Notes: generated by a model from the letters alone, not told the origin. Shown: positions 29,628 to 39,142, counted from the first letter of the stretch. The stretch is 64,000 bases of DNA from an uncultured Prevotella sp. (GCA_944320285.1 CALUGX010000126.1:21498-85497); one strand, 5' to 3'. Numbers and translations are program-made.

Positions 29628-30113
29628 ATGAAGAAATTATCAATGTTGATTGTGGCCCTGCTAATGGCAGTGGCCGGCCACGCCCAGTTTGAGCAGGGCA
29701 AATGGTATGTAGGTGCCGCCGTTACGGGGCTTGACATCAGTTACAGCGGTGCGGAAGAGTTCAATATCGGTCTTGATGCCAAGGGAGGTTACTTGTTGGC
29801 TGACGACTGGATGTTGCTTGGCCAGTTCGGATGGCAGCACAGCGGCCTTGACGGAGCGTCGGATATGATAAGCCTCGGTATAGGCGGACGGTATTACATC
29901 ATACAAAACGGGCTCTATCTCGGCGTAAATGCAAAATTAGTGCACGCTAACCATAACTACAACGACCTCATGCCCGGCATTGAGGTGGGATATGCCTTTT
30001 TCTTAAATAAGAATGTGACGATAGAGCCGGCAATATATTACGACCAGTCGTTCAAAGATCATTCAGACTATTCTAAGATAGGATTTAAGTTGGGCATCGG
30101 CGTTTATCTTTAA
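29628..30113 (+). CDS. Small outer-membrane beta-barrel protein
   Basis: A 161-aa protein with a signal peptide (MKKLSMLIVALLMAVAGHAQ) and then alternating strands rich in Gly and aromatic residues (WYVGAAVTGLDISYSG, GGRYYIIQNGLYLGVNAKL). It ends in a hydrophobic final strand GFKLGIGVYL, typical of an eight-stranded OMP barrel. Its specific role is unknown. Confidence 0.75.
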   Translation: MKKLSMLIVALLMAVAGHAQFEQGKWYVGAAVTGLDISYSGAEEFNIGLDAKGGYLLADDWMLLGQFGWQHSGLDGASDMISLGIGGRYYIIQNGLYLGVNAKLVHANHNYNDLMPGIEVGYAFFLNKNVTIEPAIYYDQSFKDHSDYSKIGFKLGIGVYL

Positions 30114-30210
30114 GAGATTAAGTAAAGTCCTAAGGCTTTAAGGTTAGCCAGAAGGCATCACAAGCCATAACACCCGATAACAACATAACACCCAAAAACA
30201 CATAATATTA

Positions 30211-31059
30211 ATGTATACAGTTGACGAATTGGAAGACCGTCTTATCGACTTGGCTTTTGCTGAAGACATTGGCGACGGAGACCACACAACGCTGTGCTGC
30301 ATCCCCGAAAATGCAATGGGGAAGTCGCACCTTTTGATAAAAGAAGACGGCATCCTTGCCGGAATCGAAGTTGCCAAAAAAGTTTTTTCACGTTTTGATC
30401 CTACGCTTAAAGTAGAAGTTCTCTTAGGCGACGGTTCAAGGGTTAAGAAGGGCGACATAGCCATGATAGTGAGCGGCAAGACACGTTCTTTGTTGCAAAC
30501 AGAGAGACTGATGCTTAACATCATGCAGCGCATGAGCGGAATAGCAACAACGACAGACAAATACGTTAAACTCATAGAAGGAACCGGAGCCAGAGTGCTC
30601 GACACAAGGAAAACAACCCCCGGAATGCGTATGCTTGAGAAGCAGGCCGTAAAGATAGGTGGCGGTGTGAACCACAGGATTGGCCTGTTTGACATGATTT
30701 TACTGAAAGACAACCATATAGACTTTGCCGGAGGAATAAGCAACGCAATAAACAGGTGTCACGAGTACCTGAAGGAAAAGTCGTTAGACCTGAAGATTGA
30801 AATTGAAGTTCGTAATTTTGACGAGCTAAAGCAAGTGATGGAATGCGGCGGCATTGACAGAATAATGTTGGATAATTTTTCTGTTGAAGACACACGCAAA
30901 GCCGTAAACATCGTTGCAGGTAAATACGAGATAGAGTCAAGCGGCGGCATAACTGCTGACACGATACGCAGCTATGCAGAATGTGGAGTTGATTTCATAT
31001 CCGTTGGTGCCTTGACCCACTCCGTAAAAGGTCTTGACATGAGTTTCAAGGCCTGCTAA
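30211..31059 (+). CDS. nadC: Nicotinate-nucleotide pyrophosphorylase (carboxylating)
   Basis: A 282-aa quinolinate phosphoribosyltransferase of de novo NAD synthesis. Motifs are AEDIGDGDHTT, GARVLDTRKTTPGMR, GGGVNHRIGLFDMILLKDNH and ESSGGITADTIRSYAECGVDFIS (PRPP-binding barrel end), each normal for NadC. nadA and nadB are not in the window. Confidence 0.95.
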   Translation: MYTVDELEDRLIDLAFAEDIGDGDHTTLCCIPENAMGKSHLLIKEDGILAGIEVAKKVFSRFDPTLKVEVLLGDGSRVKKGDIAMIVSGKTRSLLQTERLMLNIMQRMSGIATTTDKYVKLIEGTGARVLDTRKTTPGMRMLEKQAVKIGGGVNHRIGLFDMILLKDNHIDFAGGISNAINRCHEYLKEKSLDLKIEIEVRNFDELKQVMECGGIDRIMLDNFSVEDTRKAVNIVAGKYEIESSGGITADTIRSYAECGVDFISVGALTHSVKGLDMSFKAC

Positions 31060-31077
31060 AGGTCTTTAATTTCTTAT

Positions 31078-31181
31078 GGTTATAAGGCTTTACGGTTATA
31101 CAGTTTACAGTTTTGAGGTTGTAATTATCAGCCATACGACTTGTAATTCACGTTGACGTATAACCGTAAAACCTCATAACC
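31078..31181 (+). terminator. Long inverted repeat after nadC
   Basis: Arms 31078-31101 and 31158-31181 pair at 22 of 24 positions around a 56-nt loop. It lies 18 nt after the nadC stop and is probably the 3' end structure of nadC mRNA. There is no T-run. Confidence 0.5.
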
Positions 31182-31211
31182 AAATAACTGTAACTTTAAT
31201 ATCTTCCCGCA

Positions 31212-32858
31212 GTGCTTAATATTCTCTCTGCATTATTACTATCGGCATCCATAACTTTCGGCTCACCCGTAAATTACCCGATATCTTTGGCCGGCAATTT
31301 TGGCGAACCACGCCCCAACCACTTCCACGGTGGTATAGATGTTAGGACGGGTATGGTGGAGGGTAAGCCAATATTCTCGGTTGCAGACGGTTTCGTGTGC
31401 AGGGTAACAGTTGGACTTAACGGTTTTGGCAATGCTGTTTACGTGCGCCATCCTAATGGTATTACCACTGTATATTGCCATTTAAAGAAATTCACGCCCC
31501 AACTCGCCGCCATAGTACGCAACTGGCAGTACAAACACCAGACATGGTTTGCCGACGTTTGTCTTAGACCAACCGATTATCCGGTGGCGAGGGGACAACT
31601 GATAGCCGTAAGCGGCAACACGGGAGCAAGCAAGGCACCACACCTGCATCTGGAATTTCGTGCAACAAAAACATGGAGCATGATTGATCCATTGGATTAT
31701 CTAAAAGATTTTGTCACAGATACGACAGAGCCTATAGCCCACTCATTTATGGCCTATCCGTTAGCCGGTAGTGGCGTTTTCTGCGGGTCCTCAAGGAAAC
31801 AGTCTTACGGCTTTACGTCATCACGGCTTACAAGAAAATTCACAGCTTGGGGAAAGGTAGGCTTTGGTATCTGGGCAAACGACTATATGGAAGGCAGCTT
31901 CGGCATACTCGGTGTGCGCCACACATCGTTGTCGGTTGACGGTGAAATTGTTTTTGAAAGTGACGTTGACAGTATCCCTGACAACTGCAACCGTATGGTT
32001 AATTCATGGGGTGACTACGAACATTATTGCAGAACCAGGGTTTGGTACATGAAATCTTTTGCAGAACCGGGCAACACCCTGCCAATTCTTTCTACTGCAC
32101 AAGCGTCATATGGCTTGGTGAATTTTAACGAAGAACGTGATTATCATTTGGTTTATACAATTTCAGACATTTTCGGAAACTCAAGACAATATTCGTTTGT
32201 TGTAAAAGGCAAGCGCCAAGAAATCCCCACAGCACCAAATGCGAGTCTGATGAACACATTAAGATATGACAGGATGAATGTGTTACAACGACCGGGAATG
32301 TCGTTAAAGATATTCACCGGACTGTTACCCGACGATATTGAACTGATGCCAACAGTACGGAGTGATACCGAAGCCTTGTCGGATGAATGGAGCTTTTACA
32401 AACAGTCATATCCTCTTTTCGGATGGGCGCAGATAAGCCTGCGACTGAAAAAAACGGTAAGCGATCCTTCAAAGTTGTACATTGTAAGCCATTATGGAGT
32501 TGACAGATATATGGGTGGAACGTACAAAGACGGATGGGTGACAGGTCGCATACGTGAGCTTGGAGCTAAGTATGAAATTGCGTACGACGATGAGCCGCCG
32601 GTAATCACGGCTTTCAATGCGGCAAACGGCAGGTTGAGAGTTTATGCGTATGATAAGAGAAGTGGTCTGAGATCATTAAAGGGATATGTGGACGGGCATT
32701 TTGTGCTATTTGAATATAACGAGAAAGCGCACATTTATTCATGTGATTTACGCCAGTCACCATCAATCAGAAAGACCGGAGGTAGCCACTTGTTGAAGAT
32801 TTCAGCAACGGACAGATGCGGGAATAAGGCCGACTTTTCAACACAAGTGAAATATTGA
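31212..32858 (+). CDS. M23 family metallopeptidase (LytM/peptidoglycan endopeptidase-like)
   Basis: A 548-aa secreted protein. A short signal-like N-terminus (LNILSALLLSASITFGSP) precedes an M23 domain whose zinc ligands are visible in HFHGGIDVRTG and APHLHLEF. The 350-residue C-terminus is beta-rich, with Ig-like character, and unrecognised. The only workable start is a GTG at 31212, since no ATG gives a signal peptide. It lies 30 nt upstream of the dipeptidase gene, probably in one transcript. Confidence 0.85.
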   Translation: MLNILSALLLSASITFGSPVNYPISLAGNFGEPRPNHFHGGIDVRTGMVEGKPIFSVADGFVCRVTVGLNGFGNAVYVRHPNGITTVYCHLKKFTPQLAAIVRNWQYKHQTWFADVCLRPTDYPVARGQLIAVSGNTGASKAPHLHLEFRATKTWSMIDPLDYLKDFVTDTTEPIAHSFMAYPLAGSGVFCGSSRKQSYGFTSSRLTRKFTAWGKVGFGIWANDYMEGSFGILGVRHTSLSVDGEIVFESDVDSIPDNCNRMVNSWGDYEHYCRTRVWYMKSFAEPGNTLPILSTAQASYGLVNFNEERDYHLVYTISDIFGNSRQYSFVVKGKRQEIPTAPNASLMNTLRYDRMNVLQRPGMSLKIFTGLLPDDIELMPTVRSDTEALSDEWSFYKQSYPLFGWAQISLRLKKTVSDPSKLYIVSHYGVDRYMGGTYKDGWVTGRIRELGAKYEIAYDDEPPVITAFNAANGRLRVYAYDKRSGLRSLKGYVDGHFVLFEYNEKAHIYSCDLRQSPSIRKTGGSHLLKISATDRCGNKADFSTQVKY

Positions 32859-32888
32859 TACATAGAGAAAACAACAAACTAAAACATC

Positions 32889-34529
32889 ATGAAAAGAATA
32901 TTATTTGCAGTTGCAGTTTTGGCCATGTTTACCCGTACTTTTGCCTGCACTAATTTCATTGTAGGTAAGGATGCAAGTACGGACGGCTCGGTGTTTTGCA
33001 CATATAATGCCGATGACTATGGTATGTTCATTGGCCTTTGTCATTATCCGGCGGGGAAACACGCGAAAGGCGAAATGAGGCAAATATTTGACTGGGACAC
33101 TAAAGAGTATCACGGCCAAATACCTGAAGCCGGTGAAACTTACAACGTAATAGGGAATATCAACGAATTCCAACTGACAATAGCCGAAACGACATTCGGT
33201 GGCCGACACGAAATGGTTGACACTACCGGCATACTTGATTACGGCTCGTTGATATACATCGCTCTGCAACGCTCTAAGACGGCCCGTGAAGCAATCAAGG
33301 TTATGACTACACTTGCCGAAACATACGGTTACTGTTCTGAAGGTGAAACTTTTTCGATATGCGACCCCGAAGAAGCGTGGATAATGGAAATGATGGGTAA
33401 AGGACCTGGTAGTAGGGGAGTAGTGTGGGTCGCAGTAAAGATACCAGACAATGCCATTTGTGCCCATGCCAACCAAAGTCGCATACGTAAGTTTGACCAA
33501 AAAGACAAAAAGAATGTGATGTTCTCCAAAGACTGTATAAGTTTTGCAAGGGGAAAAGGATGGTTTGACGGAAAGGATGAAGACTTCAGCTTTTGTGATA
33601 CATACGCATATCCAGACTTTTCCGGACGACGGTTTTGCGAGGCAAGGGTGTGGAGCTTTTTTAATCATTTTTCCAAAGATATGAATAAATATTTACCTTA
33701 TGTCGAAGGAAAAGTTAAAAATGCAAAACCTATGCCTCTGTGGATTGTACCAGATAAGAAAGTTTCGTTGCAAGATATACGCGATTGTATGCGCGACCAT
33801 TTTGAAGGTACTCCGTTCGCACTTGACAACGACCCCGGACAAGGAATATGGGAAATGCCATACCGTCCCACGCCGCTTACTTATGAAGTAGACGGTAGAG
33901 AATATTTCAACGAGCGACCTACGTCCACTCAACAGTCTGGATTTTCATACATAGCCCAGTTGCGAGCATGGTTGCCAAGACAAATAGGCGGCATTCTATG
34001 GTTCGGCAACGATGATGGCAACATGGTTGCTTACACTCCTGTATATTGCGGAAACACGGAACAGCCGAAATGTTACAATACTCCGGGAGCTGATGCCGTT
34101 ACTTTCAGCAAGGATAATGCTTATTGGGTTTGCAACTGGGTTAGCAACATGGTCTACCCTCGATACTCATTAATGTTTTGTTCACTCAAGTCCGTAAGGG
34201 ATTCCCTTGAACAAAGCTATGACGCAGACCAAGCCGAAATCGAAGCTATGGCCCTAAGCAAATATAAGAATAATGTAAGTGAAGCTATCAAGTACCTCAA
34301 CGACTATAGTAACATAAAAGCTCAACAAATGTTAGAAAGATGGAGGCAACTCGCCATATATCTTATAGTGAAGTATAACGATATGACCGTGAAACCTGAA
34401 GCTAACGGCAAGTTTAAGCGCATAAAAACCGGACTTGGCGCAAGGGTGGAACGACCAGGATTACCAAAAAAAATAGCACGTGAAATAGTAAAAGCCACAG
34501 GTGACAAATACGCTGTGCCTACGGAGTGA
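32889..34529 (+). CDS. C69 family dipeptidase
   Basis: A 546-aa secreted N-terminal nucleophile hydrolase. After the signal peptide the mature chain would begin at Cys in ACTNFIVGKDASTDGS, the catalytic residue of family C69 (PepD). Further family blocks are NEFQLTIAETTFGG and DPEEAWIMEMMGKGPGSRG. It cleaves dipeptides at the envelope. Its neighbour is an M23 peptidase, suggesting cell-wall peptide turnover. Confidence 0.9.
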   Translation: MKRILFAVAVLAMFTRTFACTNFIVGKDASTDGSVFCTYNADDYGMFIGLCHYPAGKHAKGEMRQIFDWDTKEYHGQIPEAGETYNVIGNINEFQLTIAETTFGGRHEMVDTTGILDYGSLIYIALQRSKTAREAIKVMTTLAETYGYCSEGETFSICDPEEAWIMEMMGKGPGSRGVVWVAVKIPDNAICAHANQSRIRKFDQKDKKNVMFSKDCISFARGKGWFDGKDEDFSFCDTYAYPDFSGRRFCEARVWSFFNHFSKDMNKYLPYVEGKVKNAKPMPLWIVPDKKVSLQDIRDCMRDHFEGTPFALDNDPGQGIWEMPYRPTPLTYEVDGREYFNERPTSTQQSGFSYIAQLRAWLPRQIGGILWFGNDDGNMVAYTPVYCGNTEQPKCYNTPGADAVTFSKDNAYWVCNWVSNMVYPRYSLMFCSLKSVRDSLEQSYDADQAEIEAMALSKYKNNVSEAIKYLNDYSNIKAQQMLERWRQLAIYLIVKYNDMTVKPEANGKFKRIKTGLGARVERPGLPKKIAREIVKATGDKYAVPTE

Positions 34530-34548
34530 ACACAGACAAATATCAATG

Positions 34549-34753
34549 ATAAATTTAAACGAGGGTGTGTCAAAACTGAAATGACTACTCTCAAAAGTTA
34601 CAGATTATAACCATAATACTTAAAAGGGCCGCATCATTACTCAATACAGAGTTTGATACGGCCTTTTTTAGTCTTTTAGGATGATCAAATTTCAAATTAT
34701 AAGTTCATGTTTCCAAAAAAAATGAATTTTGACACACCCTCGTTTAAGTTTAT
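34549..34753. mobile_element. MITE-like element, 205 bp
   Basis: Bounded by 27-bp inverted ends (34549-34575 and 34727-34753) that match at 26 of 27 positions, with the core GAGGGTGTGTCAAAA. Ends of this form are known from Bacteroidetes insertion sequences (general knowledge; family not verified). It has no coding capacity, so a non-autonomous element is likely. No direct target duplication is evident. An intrinsic terminator lies inside. The rest of the gap, to 34995, shows no gene. Confidence 0.65.
34622..34669 (+). terminator. Terminator of the dipeptidase gene, inside the MITE
   Basis: Stem GGCCGCATCA (34627-34636) with 34654-34663 (9 of 10), extended by A/T pairs and followed by six T (34664-34669). 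Confidence 0.65.
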
Positions 34754-34995
34754 AAGTTATTACCAGTTGGTTGAATTATTTGTGCCTCTGTGTTTTCGGC
34801 TTACAATTAGATATATTTTGGCTGCTTATGCTTACGGTTTCTGTTTGCTTCTGACAACTTTGCAAGAAGCATCCTTTTACAGTGTGAAAAGTTGTCTTTC
34901 AAAAAAACAAAAGGCCATATTTTGCAGAATGAAAGAGCATCATTTGAAACAGTAACTATCGCCGTCCATTTAAAATAATGCCGCCAACGTGTAAG

Positions 34996-35685
34996 TTATT
35001 TTGAACTCTCATTTTGCTGTGTAAAATATTCTTTGCATATTTCAAGGAAAAGCATCGGCGAATATGCGAGTGTTTTCCACAAATGTTTGCCTCCTTTTAA
35101 AACACGTTTATCAACATAATCTGCAAATCCAGGATAGGTTTTCTTGTAACGTATCCGCATTGCATTCAGACTTATTACATTACCGGTCATGAACGGCACA
35201 ATTACACTGTCGCCACGCAAACATATCCCATAAATTGTTGTTATGTTCATTTTCCCTAATTGTAGGTTTTGCGAATCAATCCCATTCCACCAATATATTT
35301 CTCCGCAGTCGTTACTCCCTTCGTAGTAAACAAATTGTCTCTGTGTACGCCTTGGTTTTAGAATTGAAGGGTTGGCAACAACTTTTGAAAGTAGTAAATC
35401 ATATTTGCCGTCAGAAGATGATTTCTTTACAAACTCAATGGACTTTACATTCTCGGCATTATAAGTTTCAACATTCTCACCATCAGGCTTGGGCGACATC
35501 GTAAAAGAAGTATTCATACGCTTAAATAATTTTCCTGACACCCAATAATCCTGTACGTATCCCTCGATTTTGGTTCCATCGGACAACGTAACGAGCACAT
35601 GGTCGTTTTCCGGGTCTTTTGCTTCCTGTGGAAAAGCGTTGAGACCAAACGTAAACAAAATTAAATATACAATAATGTATTTCAT
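34996..35685 (-). CDS. Secreted protein of unknown function
   Basis: A 229-aa protein with a signal peptide (MKYIIVYLILFTFGLNAFPQ). A segment resembling a small beta domain, VTLSDGTKIEGYVQDYW, may be an SH3-like or carboxypeptidase-regulatory-like fold. The rest is not recognised. The start is set at 35685, 16 nt after the menA stop, because upstream in-frame sequence overlaps menA. It is probably co-transcribed with menA. Confidence is in the gene, not a function. Confidence 0.65.
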   Translation of the reverse strand: MKYIIVYLILFTFGLNAFPQEAKDPENDHVLVTLSDGTKIEGYVQDYWVSGKLFKRMNTSFTMSPKPDGENVETYNAENVKSIEFVKKSSSDGKYDLLLSKVVANPSILKPRRTQRQFVYYEGSNDCGEIYWWNGIDSQNLQLGKMNITTIYGICLRGDSVIVPFMTGNVISLNAMRIRYKKTYPGFADYVDKRVLKGGKHLWKTLAYSPMLFLEICKEYFTQQNESSK

Positions 35686-35701
35686 TATACAAGTTTTTTC
35701 A

Positions 35702-36598
35702 TTATAATAAAAATCCAATTGAGACAAGAAGTCCGTAAATAAAAATGTTGCGGGCCGTTTTACCAAGAACATGATTTAAGGCCTTTCCTTTATTTATTCG
35801 TACCATTTCGCGATAAGTGGCATAATGAGGAAATAAATAGGCAAGTGGTAATATGGCTGCATAAAAATGATGTAAAGTAATAAAAACCGCTCCTATGGCT
35901 ACGGCTAAAACACCTGTAAACAAGTAAGCCTTACGCCCTTTAGAGCTTCCAAGCCTTACTACAAGAGTCTTTTTACCAGCCTTGATATCATTATCAATAT
36001 CACGGTAATTATTAATAATTAATAATGTGTCTATAACCAATCCACATGAAATTGACGCAATAACAGTGTCGGCTCCGACCTCACCTGTCAAAATATAATA
36101 TGTGGTACAGACTGGAACCAGCCCGAAAAAAACTAATACCAACAAATCTCCCATACCGAGATATGACAAAGTTGTTGTATATAAAAAACAAAAAACAACA
36201 CACAAAACTCCTATCACTACCATTTCAATGCCGCCATACATAATAAGTGGCATCCCAATTAAACACGCAGTCAACGTCGTTATGACAATAGCGCGCTTCA
36301 TAGCCTTTGGCGTTATCCATCCTTGGGCACACGCACGACGCGGTCCTAACCTTGTTTCATCATCGTTGCCACGAACACAATCGTAATAATCGTTTATGAA
36401 ATTAGCGTCTATTTGCATTATGAAAGCAAACAACACACAAAAAACCGCTGGTATGAAGTTAAAACCGGTGGCACCATCGTTTGCATAGGTAATTGACAAA
36501 CCTATCATCACCGGCACGGCGGCACCGGAAAGCGTCTTTGGACGGGCAGCCAGCATCCAAGCCTTTGGAGAGTTTTGGCGAATGTATTTTTCTTTCAT
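35702..36598 (-). CDS. menA: 1,4-dihydroxy-2-naphthoate polyprenyltransferase
   Basis: A 298-aa UbiA-family inner-membrane prenyltransferase of menaquinone synthesis. The first Asp-rich motif is NDYYDCVRGNDDE and the second is NNYRDIDNDIKAGKKTL. About eight to nine hydrophobic helices are seen. The N-terminal AWMLAARPKTLSGAAVPV is typical of MenA. Menaquinone is the only quinone expected in Bacteroidales (general knowledge). Confidence 0.93.
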   Translation of the reverse strand: MKEKYIRQNSPKAWMLAARPKTLSGAAVPVMIGLSITYANDGATGFNFIPAVFCVLFAFIMQIDANFINDYYDCVRGNDDETRLGPRRACAQGWITPKAMKRAIVITTLTACLIGMPLIMYGGIEMVVIGVLCVVFCFLYTTTLSYLGMGDLLVLVFFGLVPVCTTYYILTGEVGADTVIASISCGLVIDTLLIINNYRDIDNDIKAGKKTLVVRLGSSKGRKAYLFTGVLAVAIGAVFITLHHFYAAILPLAYLFPHYATYREMVRINKGKALNHVLGKTARNIFIYGLLVSIGFLL

Positions 36599-36648
36599 CA
36601 GTCCTTAATTATAACCGTTGTTTTTACAATTATGTGTTTTAAATCTTG

Positions 36649-36680
36649 CAAAAGTAAACATTTTAGACTATATTTGCAAG
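36649..36680 (-). promoter_or_regulatory. Promoter of menA
   Basis: Minus-strand CTTG (36677-36680), 20-nt spacer, TACTTTTG (36649-36656), 51 nt upstream of menA. Confidence 0.65.
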
Positions 36681-36747
36681 AAAATGGTAAAGTAGAACCA
36701 TACGCTAAACCTGATTTATCAAAACCACTTTATAAACACCAATAATT

Positions 36748-37386
36748 ATGTTTGACAACAAAGTCAATTTAGACCTAATGATGTATGTCGAGACAGAAAT
36801 CCTGCCACGTTACTCAAACTTTGACAAAGCTCACGGCTTGCCTCATGTGACAGGCGTCATAAGGCGTTCTATAAAATTAGCTCAGACAATTGGTGCAGAT
36901 GTGAATATGTCGTATGCGATAGCAGCATACCATGATTTAGGACTCGAAGGGCCTCGTGCCATCCATCATGTCACAGGAGGGAAGATTTTGGCTGCCGATA
37001 CACGTCTCAATAAATGGTTTTCACGCGAGCAAATCAAGATTATGAAGGAAGCTGTAGAAGATCATAGGGCATCTGCCTCACACTCTCCAAGAAGTATTTA
37101 CGGGAAGATTGTAGCTGAGGCTGATCGTGATCTCATTCCTGAAAACGTATTCCGCAGAACTATTCAATTCGGGCTTGATCACTATCCGGGAAAAAGCAAA
37201 AACGAGCAATGGGCAAGATTCATTGAACATCTTGACAACAAATATTCACAACACGGTTATATCCGCCTATGGGTGCCGGGTTCTGAGAACGAAGCAAACT
37301 TGAAAAAAATAAGAGAGTTGTTGATTGACAAGACTTTGCTAAAAACAATGTTCAACAAAATTTATGATGAGGAAACAAAAGAGTAA
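36748..37386 (+). CDS. HD-domain phosphohydrolase-like protein
   Basis: A 212-aa cytoplasmic protein with HD-superfamily residues: HGLPHVTGVIRRS (His), AAYHDLGLEGPR (the HD pair) and IVAEADRDLIP (distal Asp). The substrate is unknown; the fold is shared by nucleotide phosphatases and phosphodiesterases. Its 3' end overlaps the next gene by 23 nt, implying translational coupling. Confidence 0.8.
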   Translation: MFDNKVNLDLMMYVETEILPRYSNFDKAHGLPHVTGVIRRSIKLAQTIGADVNMSYAIAAYHDLGLEGPRAIHHVTGGKILAADTRLNKWFSREQIKIMKEAVEDHRASASHSPRSIYGKIVAEADRDLIPENVFRRTIQFGLDHYPGKSKNEQWARFIEHLDNKYSQHGYIRLWVPGSENEANLKKIRELLIDKTLLKTMFNKIYDEETKE

Positions 37387-38101
37387 CAACACATTTTGTA
37401 TTTCGGACAATGTCATTAAAATCTGGGCGATAATTATATTTATTATGTTTCAAGTGCCTTTCATCAACGCACAACCATCAGATAGCATTAGACATGAAGT
37501 ACTTCTTGAAACAAATAAAGGTAATATCAGAATTATGCTCTACAATGAAACACCGAGACATCGCGACAATTTCATCAAACTCGTTAAATCTGGATTTTAT
37601 AACGGTTTGTTATTTCATCGTGTGATAATGAGTTTTATGATACAAACAGGTGACAGTGCAAGTCGCCATGCCGTGCCCGGACAATGTTTAGGGGCTTCAC
37701 CCGAAAGTTATAAGATACCGGAAGAAATAGATTTTCCTGAATTGTTCCACAAGCGTGGTGCAGTTGCTGCCGCCCGTAAAAGTGATGTTACAAACCCTGA
37801 AAAAGCATCCTCTGCATCACAATTTTATATTGTTTACGGACGTAGATTTAACGATGCTATGTTGAATGAAGCCCAGAATAAACTTGATAAGCAAACAGGA
37901 GGCAAGATAAAACTGACTCCTGAAATAAGGGAAACGTATATGAAACTTGGTGGTGCACCACATCTTGACGGACAATACACGGTTTTCGGAGAAGTAGTTG
38001 AAGGGCTGGACGTTGTTAACGAGATTCAATGGGTTGAAACTGATGAAAATGCACGTCCCAAGGATGACATAAGAATTATACGTGCAACAGTTATAAAATA
38101 A
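37364..38101 (+). CDS. Cyclophilin-type peptidyl-prolyl isomerase
   Basis: A 245-aa protein with a signal-anchor or signal peptide (IWAIIIFIMFQVPFINAQ) and a cyclophilin domain: LLFHRVIMSFMIQTGD and SASQFYIVYGR, ending GQYTVFGEVVEGLDVV. It would assist folding of exported proteins in the periplasm. The reading frame starts with ATGATG inside the upstream HD gene. Confidence 0.9.
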   Translation: MMRKQKSNNTFCISDNVIKIWAIIIFIMFQVPFINAQPSDSIRHEVLLETNKGNIRIMLYNETPRHRDNFIKLVKSGFYNGLLFHRVIMSFMIQTGDSASRHAVPGQCLGASPESYKIPEEIDFPELFHKRGAVAAARKSDVTNPEKASSASQFYIVYGRRFNDAMLNEAQNKLDKQTGGKIKLTPEIRETYMKLGGAPHLDGQYTVFGEVVEGLDVVNEIQWVETDENARPKDDIRIIRATVIK

Positions 38102-38438
38102 TCCCCGTTGGCAGAATTAAAATGAGTAGATAAACATGAGTAAAAAGTTGTACAAGTAGTTGATTCTTTTACTTGGTAGTGTTCGACTCATATGAGTCGG
38201 AAAATAAGACAGTGATAAATGACTGTTTGATTATAAGCTGCAAGAGTATAGTAGGGAGCGTAAATGTTGTGTTAGATATGCCATATACCGAATTTTATTA
38301 TAATTTGTGACTTTTTGCCTTCAATGCAAAAAAATAGTGTTGAAAAATAAGGCCGTATGGATAATTATACGTATATTTGCAATACTAATCATGGCGGAAT
38401 CTTCGACAACGGTTGCCGCTTTATAAAATTAAGTAATC
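38102..38438. other. Intergenic region upstream of the CD225 gene
   Basis: No gene is seen. It contains a perfect 16-bp palindrome CGACTCATATGAGTCG (38184-38199), possibly a dimeric regulator site. It also holds a TATATTTG -7 box (38372-38379), 59 nt upstream of the CD225 ATG. Confidence 0.45.
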
Positions 38439-38720
38439 ATGGAAAACTACAATTCAAATCAAGAACCACTGCCATAGAAACCGAATAACTATCTGGCTTT
38501 AGCTATCGTGACAACAATTTTGTGCTGCCTTCCTTTCGGCATTGTGGCCATTGTAAAGGCGTCCAAAGTGAACTCGCTGTACCTCATGAAGGAGTATGAA
38601 CTCGCAGAAAAGGCTTCGGCTGATGCGAAAAAATGGTGTGTTATTGGCATAGTGTGCGGCTTAGTCGTAGGCATAATATACGTCATCATTTACGGTGCTG
38701 CGTTGCTGGCGCAAATGTGA
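38439..38720 (+). pseudogene. CD225/dispanin-family small membrane protein interrupted by TAG
   Basis: From the ATG at 38439 the frame reads MENYNSNQEPLP, then TAG (38475-38477), then KPNNYLALAIVTTILCCLPF and a second hydrophobic segment near the end, stopping at 38720. The whole is the normal length (about 93 aa) and layout for CD225-like proteins: a proline-rich N-terminus and two hydrophobic segments, the first with CCLPFG. The TAG replaces what is usually a Gln or another polar codon. Internal GTG initiation at 38508 would cut into the first hydrophobic segment. This may be a nonsense mutation, a sequencing error or a decayed gene. Confidence 0.6.
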
Positions 38721-38733
38721 TAATAGTTTTACT

Positions 38734-39108
38734 GTGTTGAGGCTGCGTGTTCTGGTGATTGCGGTAGTGGCAGCCGTGGCTGTCGGCCTTTATTTTCTTG
38801 ATCCGTCGCAGTATATCTTCATGCCTAAATGTCCGTTTAAGCTGCTTACAGGGCTTAGTTGTCCTGGGTGTGGTGCACAACGTGCGTTGCACGCTTTGTT
38901 ACATGGTAATGTTGTAGCTGCGGTGAGATATAATTGGTTTTTAGTATATGCCGTACCGTATGCTACAGCTCTCGTCATGCAGCGACTGGCTTTTACAGGC
39001 GAGCTACAGCGCAGGTTGGGCGATATTCTCGAATGCAGGTGGCTTGTCAACTTTTATCTCGTAGCGTTCTGCGTATGGTTTGTCGTGAGGAACATTTGGG
39101 AAATTTGA
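38734..39108 (+). CDS. DUF2752 family membrane protein
   Basis: A protein of about 124 aa, read from a GTG 13 nt after the CD225 stop. An earlier in-frame GTG lies at 38695, inside the CD225 gene. The DUF2752 hallmark CPFKLLTGLSCPGCGAQRAL (CPxC motif) lies between hydrophobic helices. Function is unknown. It is grouped with CD225 and TM2 genes, a frequent trio in Bacteroidetes. Confidence 0.75.
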   Translation: MLRLRVLVIAVVAAVAVGLYFLDPSQYIFMPKCPFKLLTGLSCPGCGAQRALHALLHGNVVAAVRYNWFLVYAVPYATALVMQRLAFTGELQRRLGDILECRWLVNFYLVAFCVWFVVRNIWEI

Positions 39109-39142
39109 CTTGAAGCGTTTTTATCTTAACAATAGATTGCTT

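Noticed and set aside
34707-34955. 82-codon plus-strand open frame
   Set aside because: It begins within the right terminal repeat of the MITE-like element and shows no recognisable domain.
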